64,000 nucleotides of DNA from Deltaproteobacteria bacterium (GTDB taxonomy: Bacteria > Desulfobacterota > Syntrophobacteria > Syntrophobacterales > Syntrophobacteraceae). Positions within the stretch are counted from its first letter, which is position 1. Each line of letters opens with the position of its first letter. Shown piece by piece: positions 44,470 through 54,300 of this stretch. The translations under genes and the position numbers were made by a program. The notes beneath the pieces are model-generated. The model made no database searches. It was not told where the DNA came from and saw only the letters and a program-made list of their open reading frames with translations. The stretch lies in contig JAJYDE010000003.1 of assembly GCA_021777755.1 (NCBI GenBank), forward strand, positions 83,429 through 147,428, written 5' to 3'.

Positions 44470-46143
44470 GTGGAAATGACCGTTGGCGAGGCGCTGGTCG
44501 AGTGCCTTGAGAGGGAAAATGTGGAAATTGTTTTCGGCTATCCGGGAGGGGCTGTCCTGCCGCTCTACGATGCCCTTTATCACTCCACGAGGATAAAGCA
44601 TGTTCTGGTGCGCCACGAACAGGGGGGCGTGCACGCGGCCGACGGCTACGCCCGGGTTTCGGGCAGGGTCGGAGTGGCCATAGCCACCTCAGGCCCCGGA
44701 GCGACCAACCTGGTGACGGGCATTGCAAACGCCTACATGGATTCGGTTCCCCTTGTGCTGATCACAGGACAAGTGCCCACCATCCAGATCGGTACCGACG
44801 CCTTTCAGGAGGTCGATATCACCGGCATTACGCTGCCCATCACCAAGCACAACTGGCTTTTAAAGGATCCGAATAAGCTTCCGCTGCTGGTAAAGAGCGC
44901 TTTCCACATCGCCTCGACCGGCCGTCCCGGCCCGGTCCTGATCGACATTCCAAAGGACGTGGCCCAGGCGAAAATCACCTTCAAATACCCCTCCTCGGTG
45001 AGGCTGCGAGGCTACAAGCCGACCTACAAAGGGCACCCGGCACAGATAATCGAAATCGCCAAGCTCATCGGCAAGGCCAAAAGGCCGATCATCTACTCGG
45101 GCGGCGGGGTCCTGGCCGCGGATGCCTCGGAAGAACTGCTCAAGTTCGCCGAAGCCATATCGGCGCCGGTGACCAACACTTTCATGGGCCTTGCGGGCTT
45201 TCCAGGAGACCACCCGCTTTTCCTTGGAATGCTGGGGCTGCACGGCACCCGGTACGCCAATTTGGCCATTACCGAGTGCGACCTGCTGATCGGCCTGGGG
45301 GCGAGATTCGATGACCGGGTCGTGATGAACATAAACAGTTTCGCTCCCCACGCCAAAGTCGTTCACATCGACATCGACCCGGCGGAAATCGGCAAGGTGA
45401 TCGCCACCAATGTCCCGCTTGTGGGAGATGTGAAACTTATTTTAAAGGAACTGCTTCCTCTGATCGAAAAAGTTGACCGCACCGAATGGCTGGCCCGGAT
45501 CAAGTCTTTGAAGCAGGAGTATCCGCTCAGCTACAATCGCGATTGCGGCCTCAAGCCCCAGTTCATTATCGAACAGCTTTGGAATCGCACCCGGGGGGAG
45601 GCGATTATCGTTACCGATGTCGGTCAGCACCAGATGTGGGTGGCCCAGTACTACCAGTTCAAAAAGCCTCGAACGCTGGTGTCCTCCGGCGGGCTCGGGT
45701 GCATGGGGTTTGGACTTCCGGCGGCGGTGGGCGCGGCCCTGGCGGCTCCGGCGGGCACCAAAGTCATTCTGGTTACAGGAGATGGCAGCATCCAGATGAC
45801 CATCCAGGAACTTGCAACCATGATGGAGCAGTGCCTGGACATAAAGATCATTCTTTTCAACAATTCGGCCCTGGGCATGGTTCGCCAGCTCCAGGAATAC
45901 TATTGCCAGGGGCGCCACATGGCCACCCATTTCCAGTACCACCCCGACTTCGAAATCCTGGCCAAAGCCTACGGCATCCCGGCCTACACGTTCAGGACCG
46001 AAGAAGACGTGGTGAAAGGACTTCCCGAGGTGCTCGAAAGCCCGGGGCCGGCCTTTATAAACTGCATCATTCCCAGGGAGGAAAACGTGCTTCCCATGGT
46101 TCCGGCGGGCAAGGGCATCAATGAGACGGTCGAATGCCGTTAG
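44470..46143 (+). CDS. ilvB: Acetolactate synthase large (catalytic) subunit
   Basis: A 557-aa thiamine-diphosphate enzyme that condenses pyruvate to acetolactate. The catalytic glutamate is in VLVRHEQGGVHAADGYARV. The ThDP motif runs from GDGSIQMTIQELATMMEQ to the asparagine pair in FNNSALGMVRQL. FAD-region sequences and the GQVPTIQIGTDAFQE loop are in place. The GTG at 44470 has GGAGG 8 nt upstream and is chosen over the ATG two codons later. It forms an operon with ilvN; ilvC is not adjacent. Confidence 0.96.
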   Translation: MEMTVGEALVECLERENVEIVFGYPGGAVLPLYDALYHSTRIKHVLVRHEQGGVHAADGYARVSGRVGVAIATSGPGATNLVTGIANAYMDSVPLVLITGQVPTIQIGTDAFQEVDITGITLPITKHNWLLKDPNKLPLLVKSAFHIASTGRPGPVLIDIPKDVAQAKITFKYPSSVRLRGYKPTYKGHPAQIIEIAKLIGKAKRPIIYSGGGVLAADASEELLKFAEAISAPVTNTFMGLAGFPGDHPLFLGMLGLHGTRYANLAITECDLLIGLGARFDDRVVMNINSFAPHAKVVHIDIDPAEIGKVIATNVPLVGDVKLILKELLPLIEKVDRTEWLARIKSLKQEYPLSYNRDCGLKPQFIIEQLWNRTRGEAIIVTDVGQHQMWVAQYYQFKKPRTLVSSGGLGCMGFGLPAAVGAALAAPAGTKVILVTGDGSIQMTIQELATMMEQCLDIKIILFNNSALGMVRQLQEYYCQGRHMATHFQYHPDFEILAKAYGIPAYTFRTEEDVVKGLPEVLESPGPAFINCIIPREENVLPMVPAGKGINETVECR

Positions 46144-46234
46144 ATTTTCCACCGCGAAGACGCGCAAGGCGAATGCGGTGCCCCCCCGGCGTCTTTTCGG
46201 GCGGATTGCATGCATCCCGCCCCATCCCGGCTTC

Positions 46235-46264
46235 TTGACATTGGTCCCCTTCCCCCCGTATAGT
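46235..46264 (+). promoter_or_regulatory. Sigma-70 promoter of the hopanoid operon
   Basis: TTGACA (46235-46240) and TATAGT (46259-46264) are spaced by 18 bp, a strong match. The start would fall near 46271, about 30 bp before the hpnJ ATG, whose RBS AAGGAG lies at about 46284-46289. Confidence 0.75.
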
Positions 46265-46300
46265 TCCAGCTCTTGAGAAACCCAAGGAGACGAGCCGAAC

Positions 46301-47740
46301 ATGAAGACCCTACTTCTCAATCCTCCGTCCTTTGAAAAATTTGACGGGGGCGCCGGCGCCCGTTGGCCGGCCAGACGTGAAATCGCATCCTACTGGTACC
46401 CCGTGTGGCTCGGTTATGCCGCCGGACTGATAAAGGAAAGCAGGCTTCTTGACGCATCTCCCCACGGTGTCAGTCCGGAAAATACAGTCGAAATTGCAAA
46501 AGATTTCGACTTTCTGGTTTTATTCACCAGCAAACCCGGTTTTTTCAACGACATCGGGCTTGCCGAAAAGATAAAGGCAGTCAATCCGGGCATAAAGATC
46601 GCCTTTGTCGGCCCCCCGGTATCGGTTCAGCCCGAACAGGCCCTCAACGCTTCAGCCGCCATCGACTTCGTTGCCCGCAAAGAGTTCGACTACACGGTTG
46701 CCGAATTTGCTTCGGGAAAAGAGCTGAAGGAAATCGACGGGGTAAGCTACCGGGAAAACGGCAAGATTGTTCACAACCCCGACCGCGCGCCGATCCAGGA
46801 TCTGGATGCGCTGCCCTCCATAGTCGATATTTACAGACGGGACCTCGATCCGACAAAATACAACATCCCATTTTTGAAACACCCCTACCTTGCGTTTTAC
46901 ACTTCCAGGGGCTGTCCGGCGCGGTGCATCTACTGCCTTTGGCCCCAGACCTTCACCGGGCATCCCTGGCGGGTGCGCAGCAACGAAAGCGTGGTCGCGG
47001 AAGTCAAGCACGCCCTTGAAATTTTTCCGGAGGTCAAGGAAATCTTCTTCGACGACGACACCTGGGCGTGGGGCAAAAGCCGGGTGATCGAGCTGTGCAA
47101 ACATTTGAAGCCGCTAAATTTCACCTGGTCGTGCAACAGCAGGGTCCATGCCGACTACGAGATGCTGAAGGCAATGAAGGAAGCCGGTTGCCGGCTGCTG
47201 GTGGTGGGCTTCGAATCGGGGGTCCAGGAAATTCTCGACAATATGAAGAAGGGAATCACCGTCGAGCAGTCGCTCACCTTCATGAAGAACTGCCGCGAAC
47301 TGGGGCTGACCGTTCACGGAGACTTCATGATCGGCCTTCCCGGAGAGACAAAAGAGACCATCAAGCGCACCATAGAATTCGCCAAACAGCTCGACCCTGA
47401 GACCATTCAGGTATCGCTTGCCCATCCCTATCCGGGCACGGAGTTCTATCAGTATCTGCAAACCAACGGCTTTCTTACCGAAGACGACATGTCCGACGAG
47501 CTTGGTCATCAGATGGCAAACTATGAGTATCCGTGGCTGAGCCGGCAGGAAATCGTGGACGCGGTCGAGTATTTTTACGGCGCCTACTATTTCCGGCCAA
47601 AAGTGGTCTACCGGATCGTTCGACGCGCGATTTTCGACAGCCAGGAGCGAAAACGGCTCTATCAGGAAGCCCGCGATTACCTGACGCTGCGGGCGCGGCG
47701 CAAAAAGTTCAGCGGAAACGCCTTCGAAAAGACTCTGTGA
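46301..47740 (+). CDS. hpnJ: Hopanoid biosynthesis radical SAM protein HpnJ
   Basis: A 479-aa B12-binding-type radical SAM enzyme. An N-terminal cobalamin-binding-like fold covers about 1-150. The radical SAM cluster motif C-x3-C-x2-C is at C205, C209, C212 in SRGCPARCIYC. HpnJ converts the glucosamine head group of bacteriohopanetetrol to the cyclitol ether. Assignment rests on the WPARREIASYWYPVWLGYAA start and on the next gene, hpnK, which it overlaps by 1 bp (TGATG). Confidence 0.92.
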   Translation: MKTLLLNPPSFEKFDGGAGARWPARREIASYWYPVWLGYAAGLIKESRLLDASPHGVSPENTVEIAKDFDFLVLFTSKPGFFNDIGLAEKIKAVNPGIKIAFVGPPVSVQPEQALNASAAIDFVARKEFDYTVAEFASGKELKEIDGVSYRENGKIVHNPDRAPIQDLDALPSIVDIYRRDLDPTKYNIPFLKHPYLAFYTSRGCPARCIYCLWPQTFTGHPWRVRSNESVVAEVKHALEIFPEVKEIFFDDDTWAWGKSRVIELCKHLKPLNFTWSCNSRVHADYEMLKAMKEAGCRLLVVGFESGVQEILDNMKKGITVEQSLTFMKNCRELGLTVHGDFMIGLPGETKETIKRTIEFAKQLDPETIQVSLAHPYPGTEFYQYLQTNGFLTEDDMSDELGHQMANYEYPWLSRQEIVDAVEYFYGAYYFRPKVVYRIVRRAIFDSQERKRLYQEARDYLTLRARRKKFSGNAFEKTL

Positions 47741-48606
47741 TGAATCCGCGCCGCCTCATTGTCAACGGCGATGATTTCGGGATGTCCGAAGAAGTCAACG
47801 AAGCCGTGGTTTTTGCCTTCCGCCGAGGGATTCTCACCAGCACGAGTCTCATGGCATCGGGGGCCGCATTCGACCATGCGGTGTCTCTGGCAAAGCAAAA
47901 CCCCGGGCTCGCCGTGGGGCTCCACCTCACCTGCGCAAACGGCCGACCGGTTTTGCCGCCCGGCCGGCTTCCTCACCTTGCGGGCAAAACCGGGGAGTTT
48001 TTAGCAGACCCCGGGCTCGCGGGTTTACTCTATTTTTTCTGCCCCGCGGCACGCAGAGAACTTTTGGACGAGATCGAAGCCCAATTCGAAAAATTTTTCC
48101 GCTCCGGGTTGCCTTTTTCCCACGTGGACAGCCACTGCCATATGCACGTTCATCCCGTGGTGCTCGATGCGATAATAGAGTGCGCGAAGCGCTACGGGGT
48201 AAAAAGCATTCGCGTTCCGGCGGACAGTTTTTTCACCGCCCTGCCCTTTCTGGATTCTCCCGTAAAGGCGGCCTGTTATGCCATTGTATTCAAGCTCCTG
48301 ACGCGGAGAATGAAAAAGATACTGGGCAATCGGGGCTTCATTTTCCCCCGGACCGTCTACGGCAACATGTTGAGCGGCAAAATGAGCGCCGAATATGTAC
48401 TGAGGGTTGCGGAGCTCGCGGGCGAGGGGACAAGCGAGCTTTATCTGCATCCCGCACTGCCCTGCGGGCCCCCGGGCGAAGCCGATGCCGCGCAACTGCA
48501 ACGCTTCAGGGAATTTCTCATCCTGGTTCGCCCGGAAGTCGGCGCGGAATTGGCCCGGCTTGGCGTGAGCCTTTCCACCTATTCCGACATGGAAAAGGAG
48601 CTATGA
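47740..48606 (+). CDS. hpnK: Hopanoid biosynthesis deacetylase HpnK
   Basis: A 288-aa YdjC-type carbohydrate deacetylase. Metal ligands are D11-D12 in IVNGDDFGMSEEVNEAV and the histidines in SHVDSHCHMHVHPVV; LAVGLHLTCANGRPVLP is the usual HLT segment. HpnK removes the acetyl group from N-acetylglucosaminyl-bacteriohopanetetrol. It overlaps hpnJ by 1 bp and the next gene by 4 bp (ATGA). Confidence 0.93.
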   Translation: MNPRRLIVNGDDFGMSEEVNEAVVFAFRRGILTSTSLMASGAAFDHAVSLAKQNPGLAVGLHLTCANGRPVLPPGRLPHLAGKTGEFLADPGLAGLLYFFCPAARRELLDEIEAQFEKFFRSGLPFSHVDSHCHMHVHPVVLDAIIECAKRYGVKSIRVPADSFFTALPFLDSPVKAACYAIVFKLLTRRMKKILGNRGFIFPRTVYGNMLSGKMSAEYVLRVAELAGEGTSELYLHPALPCGPPGEADAAQLQRFREFLILVRPEVGAELARLGVSLSTYSDMEKEL

Positions 48607-49037
48607 AGACAGCCATTGTAGTTTCCCTGGCGGTCGTTGCCCAGGCTATCGCCAATACTCTTCTCAGCAAGGGAATGAAAATCGTAGCCGCAATGCCCGC
48701 TTTCCAGGGGGGGTTTTCTCTTGTCATGTTGGCCTATGCCCTTAAAAACCCCTTCATCTGGGGCGGGATAGTTCTTTTGATCCTTTTTTTCGCCTGCTTT
48801 CTTTCCGCAGTTTCATGGTCCGATCTCAGCTACGTCGTTCCCATTACCGCGGCGGTATATATTCTGGACGTTTTTACCGGCTGGTATTTTTTGCATGAAG
48901 CGGTTTCGCCCGCGCGCTGGCTGGGCTCGGTCCTGATCGTCTTCGGGGTCGGCCTGGTTTCTCTATCGGGGGCAAAGAGCAGTTCGCCCCCGGGGGGCTG
49001 TGACGTCGAACCGCAATGCGGGAGCCCGTCATGTTGA
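48603..49037 (+). CDS. Small DMT-superfamily (EmrE/ArnE-like) membrane protein in the hopanoid operon
   Basis: A 144-aa protein with four predicted helices: about 3-22 (TAIVVSLAVVAQAIANTLLS), 33-52, 58-80 (WGGIVLLILFFACFLSAVSW) and 85-125. Conserved features of small multidrug/undecaprenyl-arabinose flippase types (ArnE/ArnF) are visible: LLSKGMK in helix 1, LSYVVPITAAVYIL in helix 3, and WLGSVLIVFGVGLVSL in helix 4. The tail (SSPPGGCDVEPQCGSPSC) is hydrophilic and cysteine-rich. It lies between hpnK and a protein that starts with a similar module, so a flippase for hopanoid intermediates is a reasonable inference. Confidence 0.8.
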   Translation: MKTAIVVSLAVVAQAIANTLLSKGMKIVAAMPAFQGGFSLVMLAYALKNPFIWGGIVLLILFFACFLSAVSWSDLSYVVPITAAVYILDVFTGWYFLHEAVSPARWLGSVLIVFGVGLVSLSGAKSSSPPGGCDVEPQCGSPSC

Positions 49038-50620
49038 CCGGACTGATGATTTTGCTGGTGGTGCTTTCCAACGCCGCCGGAGACGTTTTTCTCACCAAGG
49101 GGATGAAGCAGGTGGGAGACGTATCGGCCATCAGCCCGGTTCAGCTTGCGGCTACGATCCGGCGCATAGTATGCAACGCGAACTTTATTCTTGGCGTGGC
49201 ATGCCTGGCGGTCAGTTTTTTTTCTTTTTTGGCCGTGCTTTCCTGGGCCAATTTGAGTTTCGTTGTCCCGGCGACCGCTGTCGTGTACGTTGTGACGGTG
49301 CTCGGGGCCAAGATATTTTTGGACGAAAAGGTGGACCGGCTGCGCTGGGGAGGCACTCTTTTGATTTGCTTCGGCGTTGCGCTGGTATGCCTTCCCGATA
49401 CCATCTCAATATCTTTGCCCGCCATTTTCGGGGCGGCCAGGTTGTTTTTCGGCACTCTTACGATCGCCTCGGTGGGTTATTACTGTACGAGTGTGCTGGC
49501 CGCGGAGAGGTTTTTTTCCAAGAAACCGGGCAAGCCCCCCACCCCCTCGACCTCTTTGGCTCCGTCGCGCCCGCCTGTTTCGCTCCTCGTTCCGCTTTGC
49601 GGCGCCGATTTCAGGGGTTACCAAAACTACGCCTCCCTGTGCCTCCAGGACTATCCGCAATTTGAAATCATCTTCGGGGTGGCCGAGCCCGGGGATTCCT
49701 CCGTTCCGGTAGTCGAAAAGCTCCGGGCCGACTTTCCCCATGTGGCCATCCAACTGGTTGTGTGCGAGGAGGCGATCGGTCCAAATCCAAAAGTCAACAG
49801 CCTTCACAACATGCTCTCCCGCGCTTCGCACGAAACCATCCTGATGCTCGACAGCGATATCCGGGTTGAGAGGGACTTTATCGGAAAGATTTGCGAGGAA
49901 TTGGCAGGCGGTGGAGCAGGCCTTGTCACCTGTCTTTACCGGGCCGGGGAAGCCCCGGGGCTGCCCTCGATGCTCGAAGCGGTGGCAATTTCCTCCGAGT
50001 TCGCCCCGGGGGTTCTGGTGGCGCAAATGGGAGGCGGGATCTCGTTTGCCTTCGGCGCCTGTATCGCCCTCACGAAAAAGACCCTTGAACTCATAGGAGG
50101 TTTTCCTGCTATCGCCCCGTACTTGGCCGACGATTACATGCTGGGCAATCTGGTTTACAAGGCGGGCTTACCCGTCAAACTCTCAAAGTACGTGGTCGAG
50201 ACGGTTTTATCCCGGCTCACCGCGGGCGCGTTTTTAAAACATCAATTGCGCTGGGCCAGGGGTATACGGGCATGCGCTCCATGGGGACATGCCGGCTCGG
50301 TCATGACCAACGGGACCGCGCTTTCCTTTCTATACTTCGCATCGTGCGGCTTTTCGCGCTCGGGCCTGATCGTTTTCGCAGCGGTTGTCGCAGTGAGGCT
50401 CTGGATGGCCTGGATGGTCGGTGTGAGACGCCTTGGCGACCAGATCCTGAGGCACAATTTGCTCCTCGTTCCGGCAAGGGATTTTTTGAGCTTTTTCATC
50501 TGGTCGGGCGCCTTTGTCGGCAGGCGTGTACAATGGAGAGACAAAGTGTTCGGGCTTCAAAGGGACGGCAAGATCATTCCCCTGGGGGCCGCTGGGTTTA
50601 AAGCGAGAATCAACCCGTGA
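49031..50620 (+). CDS. hpnI: Fusion: DMT-type membrane module + hopanoid glycosyltransferase HpnI
   Basis: A 529-aa fusion. Residues about 1-125 form a four-helix DMT module (FLTKGMKQVGD after helix 1, LSFVVPATAVVYVVTVLG, WGGTLLICFGVALVCL) like the protein before it. A further helix (about 137-158) and a proline-rich linker (PGKPPTPSTSLAPSRPP, about 166-182) lead to a ceramide-glucosyltransferase-type GT2 domain. Its motifs are DSD (274-276), ADDYMLG (about 366-372) and QLRWARG (about 405-411), then C-terminal helices. HpnI transfers N-acetylglucosamine to bacteriohopanetetrol. Standard HpnI has only the GT part (about 370 aa). The start at 49031 is set by GGGAG; it overlaps the previous gene by 7 bp. 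Confidence 0.88.
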   Translation: MLTGLMILLVVLSNAAGDVFLTKGMKQVGDVSAISPVQLAATIRRIVCNANFILGVACLAVSFFSFLAVLSWANLSFVVPATAVVYVVTVLGAKIFLDEKVDRLRWGGTLLICFGVALVCLPDTISISLPAIFGAARLFFGTLTIASVGYYCTSVLAAERFFSKKPGKPPTPSTSLAPSRPPVSLLVPLCGADFRGYQNYASLCLQDYPQFEIIFGVAEPGDSSVPVVEKLRADFPHVAIQLVVCEEAIGPNPKVNSLHNMLSRASHETILMLDSDIRVERDFIGKICEELAGGGAGLVTCLYRAGEAPGLPSMLEAVAISSEFAPGVLVAQMGGGISFAFGACIALTKKTLELIGGFPAIAPYLADDYMLGNLVYKAGLPVKLSKYVVETVLSRLTAGAFLKHQLRWARGIRACAPWGHAGSVMTNGTALSFLYFASCGFSRSGLIVFAAVVAVRLWMAWMVGVRRLGDQILRHNLLLVPARDFLSFFIWSGAFVGRRVQWRDKVFGLQRDGKIIPLGAAGFKARINP

Positions 50621-51027
50621 GGCGCGGTGGAGTCCATCTGCTTTTGCCGAGACTATTTTTTGTGCTCTTTCTCGCAACGGCCTGCGTGTCCACGGAAGGC
50701 ATTCCGAAATGTGTGGTCATAACCCGGGCCGACAACGGAAAATCTATCGCGGTCTCTGCATGGCAGACTTTCCAGGTGCGCCTCAAAGAACCCGGCGGGA
50801 CAGGATATATGTGGCACATAGTCGATCTGGATAAAGCGCATCTGAAACGAGTAAGTTCGGCCTACAGGCCGATCGGGCGGGGCAACACGGCCGGAGCGCC
50901 GATTCTGAGAATATGGGACATCAAGGCTTTGAAAAAGAGCAAAACATATCTTTCGCTGCTCCTCTTCCGGCCCTCGGGGACTGGAAAACCGGCGGACAGC
51001 TTTAGAGTGGCGATCAATATAGAGTAA
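50617..51027 (+). CDS. Chagasin-like (inhibitor I42) lipoprotein
   Basis: A 136-aa protein. A signal peptide with lipobox LATAC (cysteine near residue 23) indicates a lipoprotein. The rest has the I42 cysteine-protease inhibitor pattern: FQVRLKEPGGTGYMWHIVDL (the GTGYxW loop), then GAPILRIWDIKAL, and RPSGTGKPADSFRVAI. Chagasin-type proteins block papain-like proteases. The GTG start overlaps the hpnI stop (GTGA), so it is read with the hopanoid operon, although no functional link is evident. Confidence 0.75.
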   Translation: MRRGGVHLLLPRLFFVLFLATACVSTEGIPKCVVITRADNGKSIAVSAWQTFQVRLKEPGGTGYMWHIVDLDKAHLKRVSSAYRPIGRGNTAGAPILRIWDIKALKKSKTYLSLLLFRPSGTGKPADSFRVAINIE

Positions 51028-51396
51028 AAGTTTCGTTCGGCCGACAGGAAGGCGCTGAAGCCGCTCAAACCTCTTTTAACTCACCAATACCCTTGTTGTT
51101 AAAACGCTCTTCATCCCTAAAGGGATACAGCCGAAATGCCGATAGTCTGTTGGAGAGTGTATCGGGCGCAAGGGGTCCTTGCCTTATGCGGGCGCATTTA
51201 AATGTGACACCTTGAAAACGATGACCGTAATCGACGTATACGGGGTTGGCATGGTCGGCAAACAAATCAGACGGCAGACTTTCGTCCTTCAGTGGCGACA
51301 CGGAAAGACTCGAATCGTACGGCCTGTCAGATATTCGCAGCCAATATCGATTATGGGGCACATCCAACCCTGCCTGGCAGCGGGACCGGATGAGCG
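51028..51396. other. Intergenic region upstream of hybrid kinase gene
   Basis: A 369-bp stretch holding no supported gene. It contains a short hairpin ATCCCT-AA-AGGGAT near 51114-51127. The kinase promoter should be in its right half; no strong -35/-10 or -24/-12 pair was recognised. Confidence 0.4.
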
Positions 51397-54300
51397 ATGA
51401 AGCCCCGGAGCTGGAAAATCGGCCGCACACTCACTTCGAGAATCACCATCCATCTGGTGCTCACCATTCTGGTTTTGGGAATATGTCTCTATTATCTCAA
51501 TCTGCGCCTTCTATCCAACTTCGCGGCCGAGCAGATCAAAGAATCCTTGTCGTCATCTTCCAGGGAAATCCACGGCATCTGTGACACAAACCTTACCAGG
51601 CTTCTTCGCAAAGGCCTTATCGATAATGAAGAGGAAGTTCGCATATCCAAGGGCATGACGATCGCCGAAATCGCGAACTTTATGCGGGAGAAACATCTCG
51701 GCGGCCGGATCGTTGCCAAGGACGGCCCGGTTTTATTCTCACGCAAGCCCGGCCCGAGTCTCCATGGACGGTTGGCCGAAGGCAACGAACCAGCCACCTT
51801 CAAAAGAAGCCGCAATTTTTATCACACATCGATTATTTTCAAACCCTGGTCCTGGAGAATTTTCATCGACCAGGACGCCTCAAAATTCGACCAGCTCAAG
51901 ACCACTGTGCACAACGCCTATGTTTTTACCCTGCTGTTCCTCATGTTTTCGGCGGCCCTGATGCTTTTGCTTTTGCACCGGGCGGTGGAAAAGCCCGTGC
52001 GCAAGATGATCGACGACATCAGGGCCGGCCAAAGGCCCCAATACGACGATATCGAAGAATTTTCTTTTTTGAGTTCCAGTATCGGCCAGATGATGGCCGA
52101 ACTCCAGGAAAGCGAACAGACCATACGAGAGATTGCAACCGGCCTCGGGGAAGGAGTTTATGTGCTCGACAGCGCCGGCGCGCTGGTATTTATGAATCAG
52201 GCGGCCGAGCGGTTGGTCGGATGGAAGCAGGAGGAACTCCTGGGCCATCGGGTCCACGAGGTATTCCATAGCAATTACGGCCCGCAATGTGGCGCGCCTT
52301 GCCCGGTCTTGGACGTCATCAACACGGGTGAAACCTGCCGAAGCGAGGAGGACACCTTCCGGCGCAGGGACGGATCGACATTCGCCGTGGCCTATGTCGC
52401 GGCCCCCTTGAGGAAGGAGGGGGCCATAAGCGGCGTTATCACGGTCTTTCGGGATGTAACAGAATCCAAGCGGATGGAAAACCGGCTCAAAGAACAACTT
52501 GATTTCCTGCAGCAGTTGATCGATTCGATTCCGCTTCCGGTATATTATAAGGCCGCGGATGGAGGCTATCTTGGCTGCAATACGGCCTTTGAAGCCTTCA
52601 TCGGGAAATCCCGAGAAAATATCGTCGGCAAAACAGTCCGCGATATTATCCCCGGGCAGCGCGCAAACAGACATCATGAAGCTGATTTGCAGTTGCTTTC
52701 AAATCCGGGAATCCAGACTTATGAAATGAGCGGGGTGTTCGAAGATGGCACCTACCACGACGTGGTCATGAACAAGGCAACGTTTCTCGATTCTCACGGC
52801 CGCGTGGCCGGTACCGTCGGCGCCCTGGTAGACATCACCGAACGTAAACAGGCCGAGCAGGAACGATTGGCCAATCTCCAGTTTTTTGAATCCATGGACC
52901 GGGTCAACCGGGCCATCCATGGTACGGACAGTCCGGACGTCATGATGAAGAATCTGCTGGACGTGGTCCTTTCGATATTTGACTGCGACCGTGCATTTCT
53001 CAAGTTCCCCTGCGACCCGGAGGCTCCAAGCTGGACCATCCCGATGGAGAGCTTCAAGCCCGGGTATCCGGGGGTCTCGGAATTTAATCTCCAAGTACCC
53101 ATGGACGGCGAAATAGCCGAAACCCTTCGCATCGTATTGGCTTCGGAGGGCCCGGTGACTTTCAGTCCCGGTTCCGCGCATCAACCGGTTGGAGTTATCA
53201 GGCGGCAATTTTGCGTAAAGAGCTACATGGCCATGGCCGTATACCCCAAGACCGGCAGACCGTGGGAATTCGGGATCCAGCAATGTGCCTACGGCCGGGA
53301 ATGGAACGGGCAGGAAAAAAGACTCTTCGAGGCGATCGGCAGGCGCCTTGCCGATGGCCTCAGTATGCTGCTAAGTTATAGAGGCCTGCGCAAGAATGAG
53401 GAATTTCTCGATAACATCGTCGAACATATTCCCAACATGATTTGCGTGAAAAATGCCGGAACACTGCGGTTCGTAAGGTTTAACAGCGCTGGCGAACGAC
53501 TTTTGGGATATTCCAGGGATGAGTTGCTCGGCAAGACCTATTATGACATTTTCCCCGGGGAGACCGCGGACCGGTTTTGCGCCCAGGACCGCCACGTTAC
53601 TGAGAACGCAACCCTGCTGGACATCCCCGAAGAGACCATTGTAACCAAGCAAAATGAAACCAGGGTTCTGCATACACAAAAAATACCCGTTACGGACTCA
53701 ACCGGAACAGTGCAATATGTGCTCAGCATATCGGAAGACATTTCCGAGCGCATCGCGGCCGAAGAATCCATCCGCAAGCTTTCCCAGGCCGTCGAGCAAA
53801 GCCCGGTGTCAATCGTTATCACCGATCTTGCGGGCAGGATCGAATTCGTCAACGCCCGATTTACTCAAATCACAGGCTTTACTTTTGATGAGACTATTGG
53901 CAGGACGGCCCGCAGCCTTGAGACCGGTGAAGATCCCGACAAAACCGCGGCGCTTTGTCAAACCATCCGTTCGGGGGGGATCTGGCAGGGAAAATTTCAC
54001 AACCGCAAAAAAAACGGTGAATTATTCTGGGAACACATCACGATCGCTCCGGTAAGAAACAGCGAAAACGTCATCACCCATTTCGTGGAGATCAAAGAGG
54101 ATATCACCGAACGAACAGAACTCGAAGAGCAGCTTCGCCAAGCACAGAAGATGGAAGCCGTCGGGCGGCTGGCCGGAGGGGTGGCCCATGATTTCAACAA
54201 CATGCTGAGCGTCATTTTGGGCTATTCCGAGTTGATCATGGCAAAACTCAAGCCTTTCGATCCGATTCTTGCCCCTCTTAAGGCCGTGCAATCGGCCGCC

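Noticed and set aside
51028..51396. Possible riboswitch upstream of the hybrid kinase gene
   Set aside because: Only a short hairpin was seen; no conserved core of a known class such as c-di-GMP or cobalamin could be recognised.
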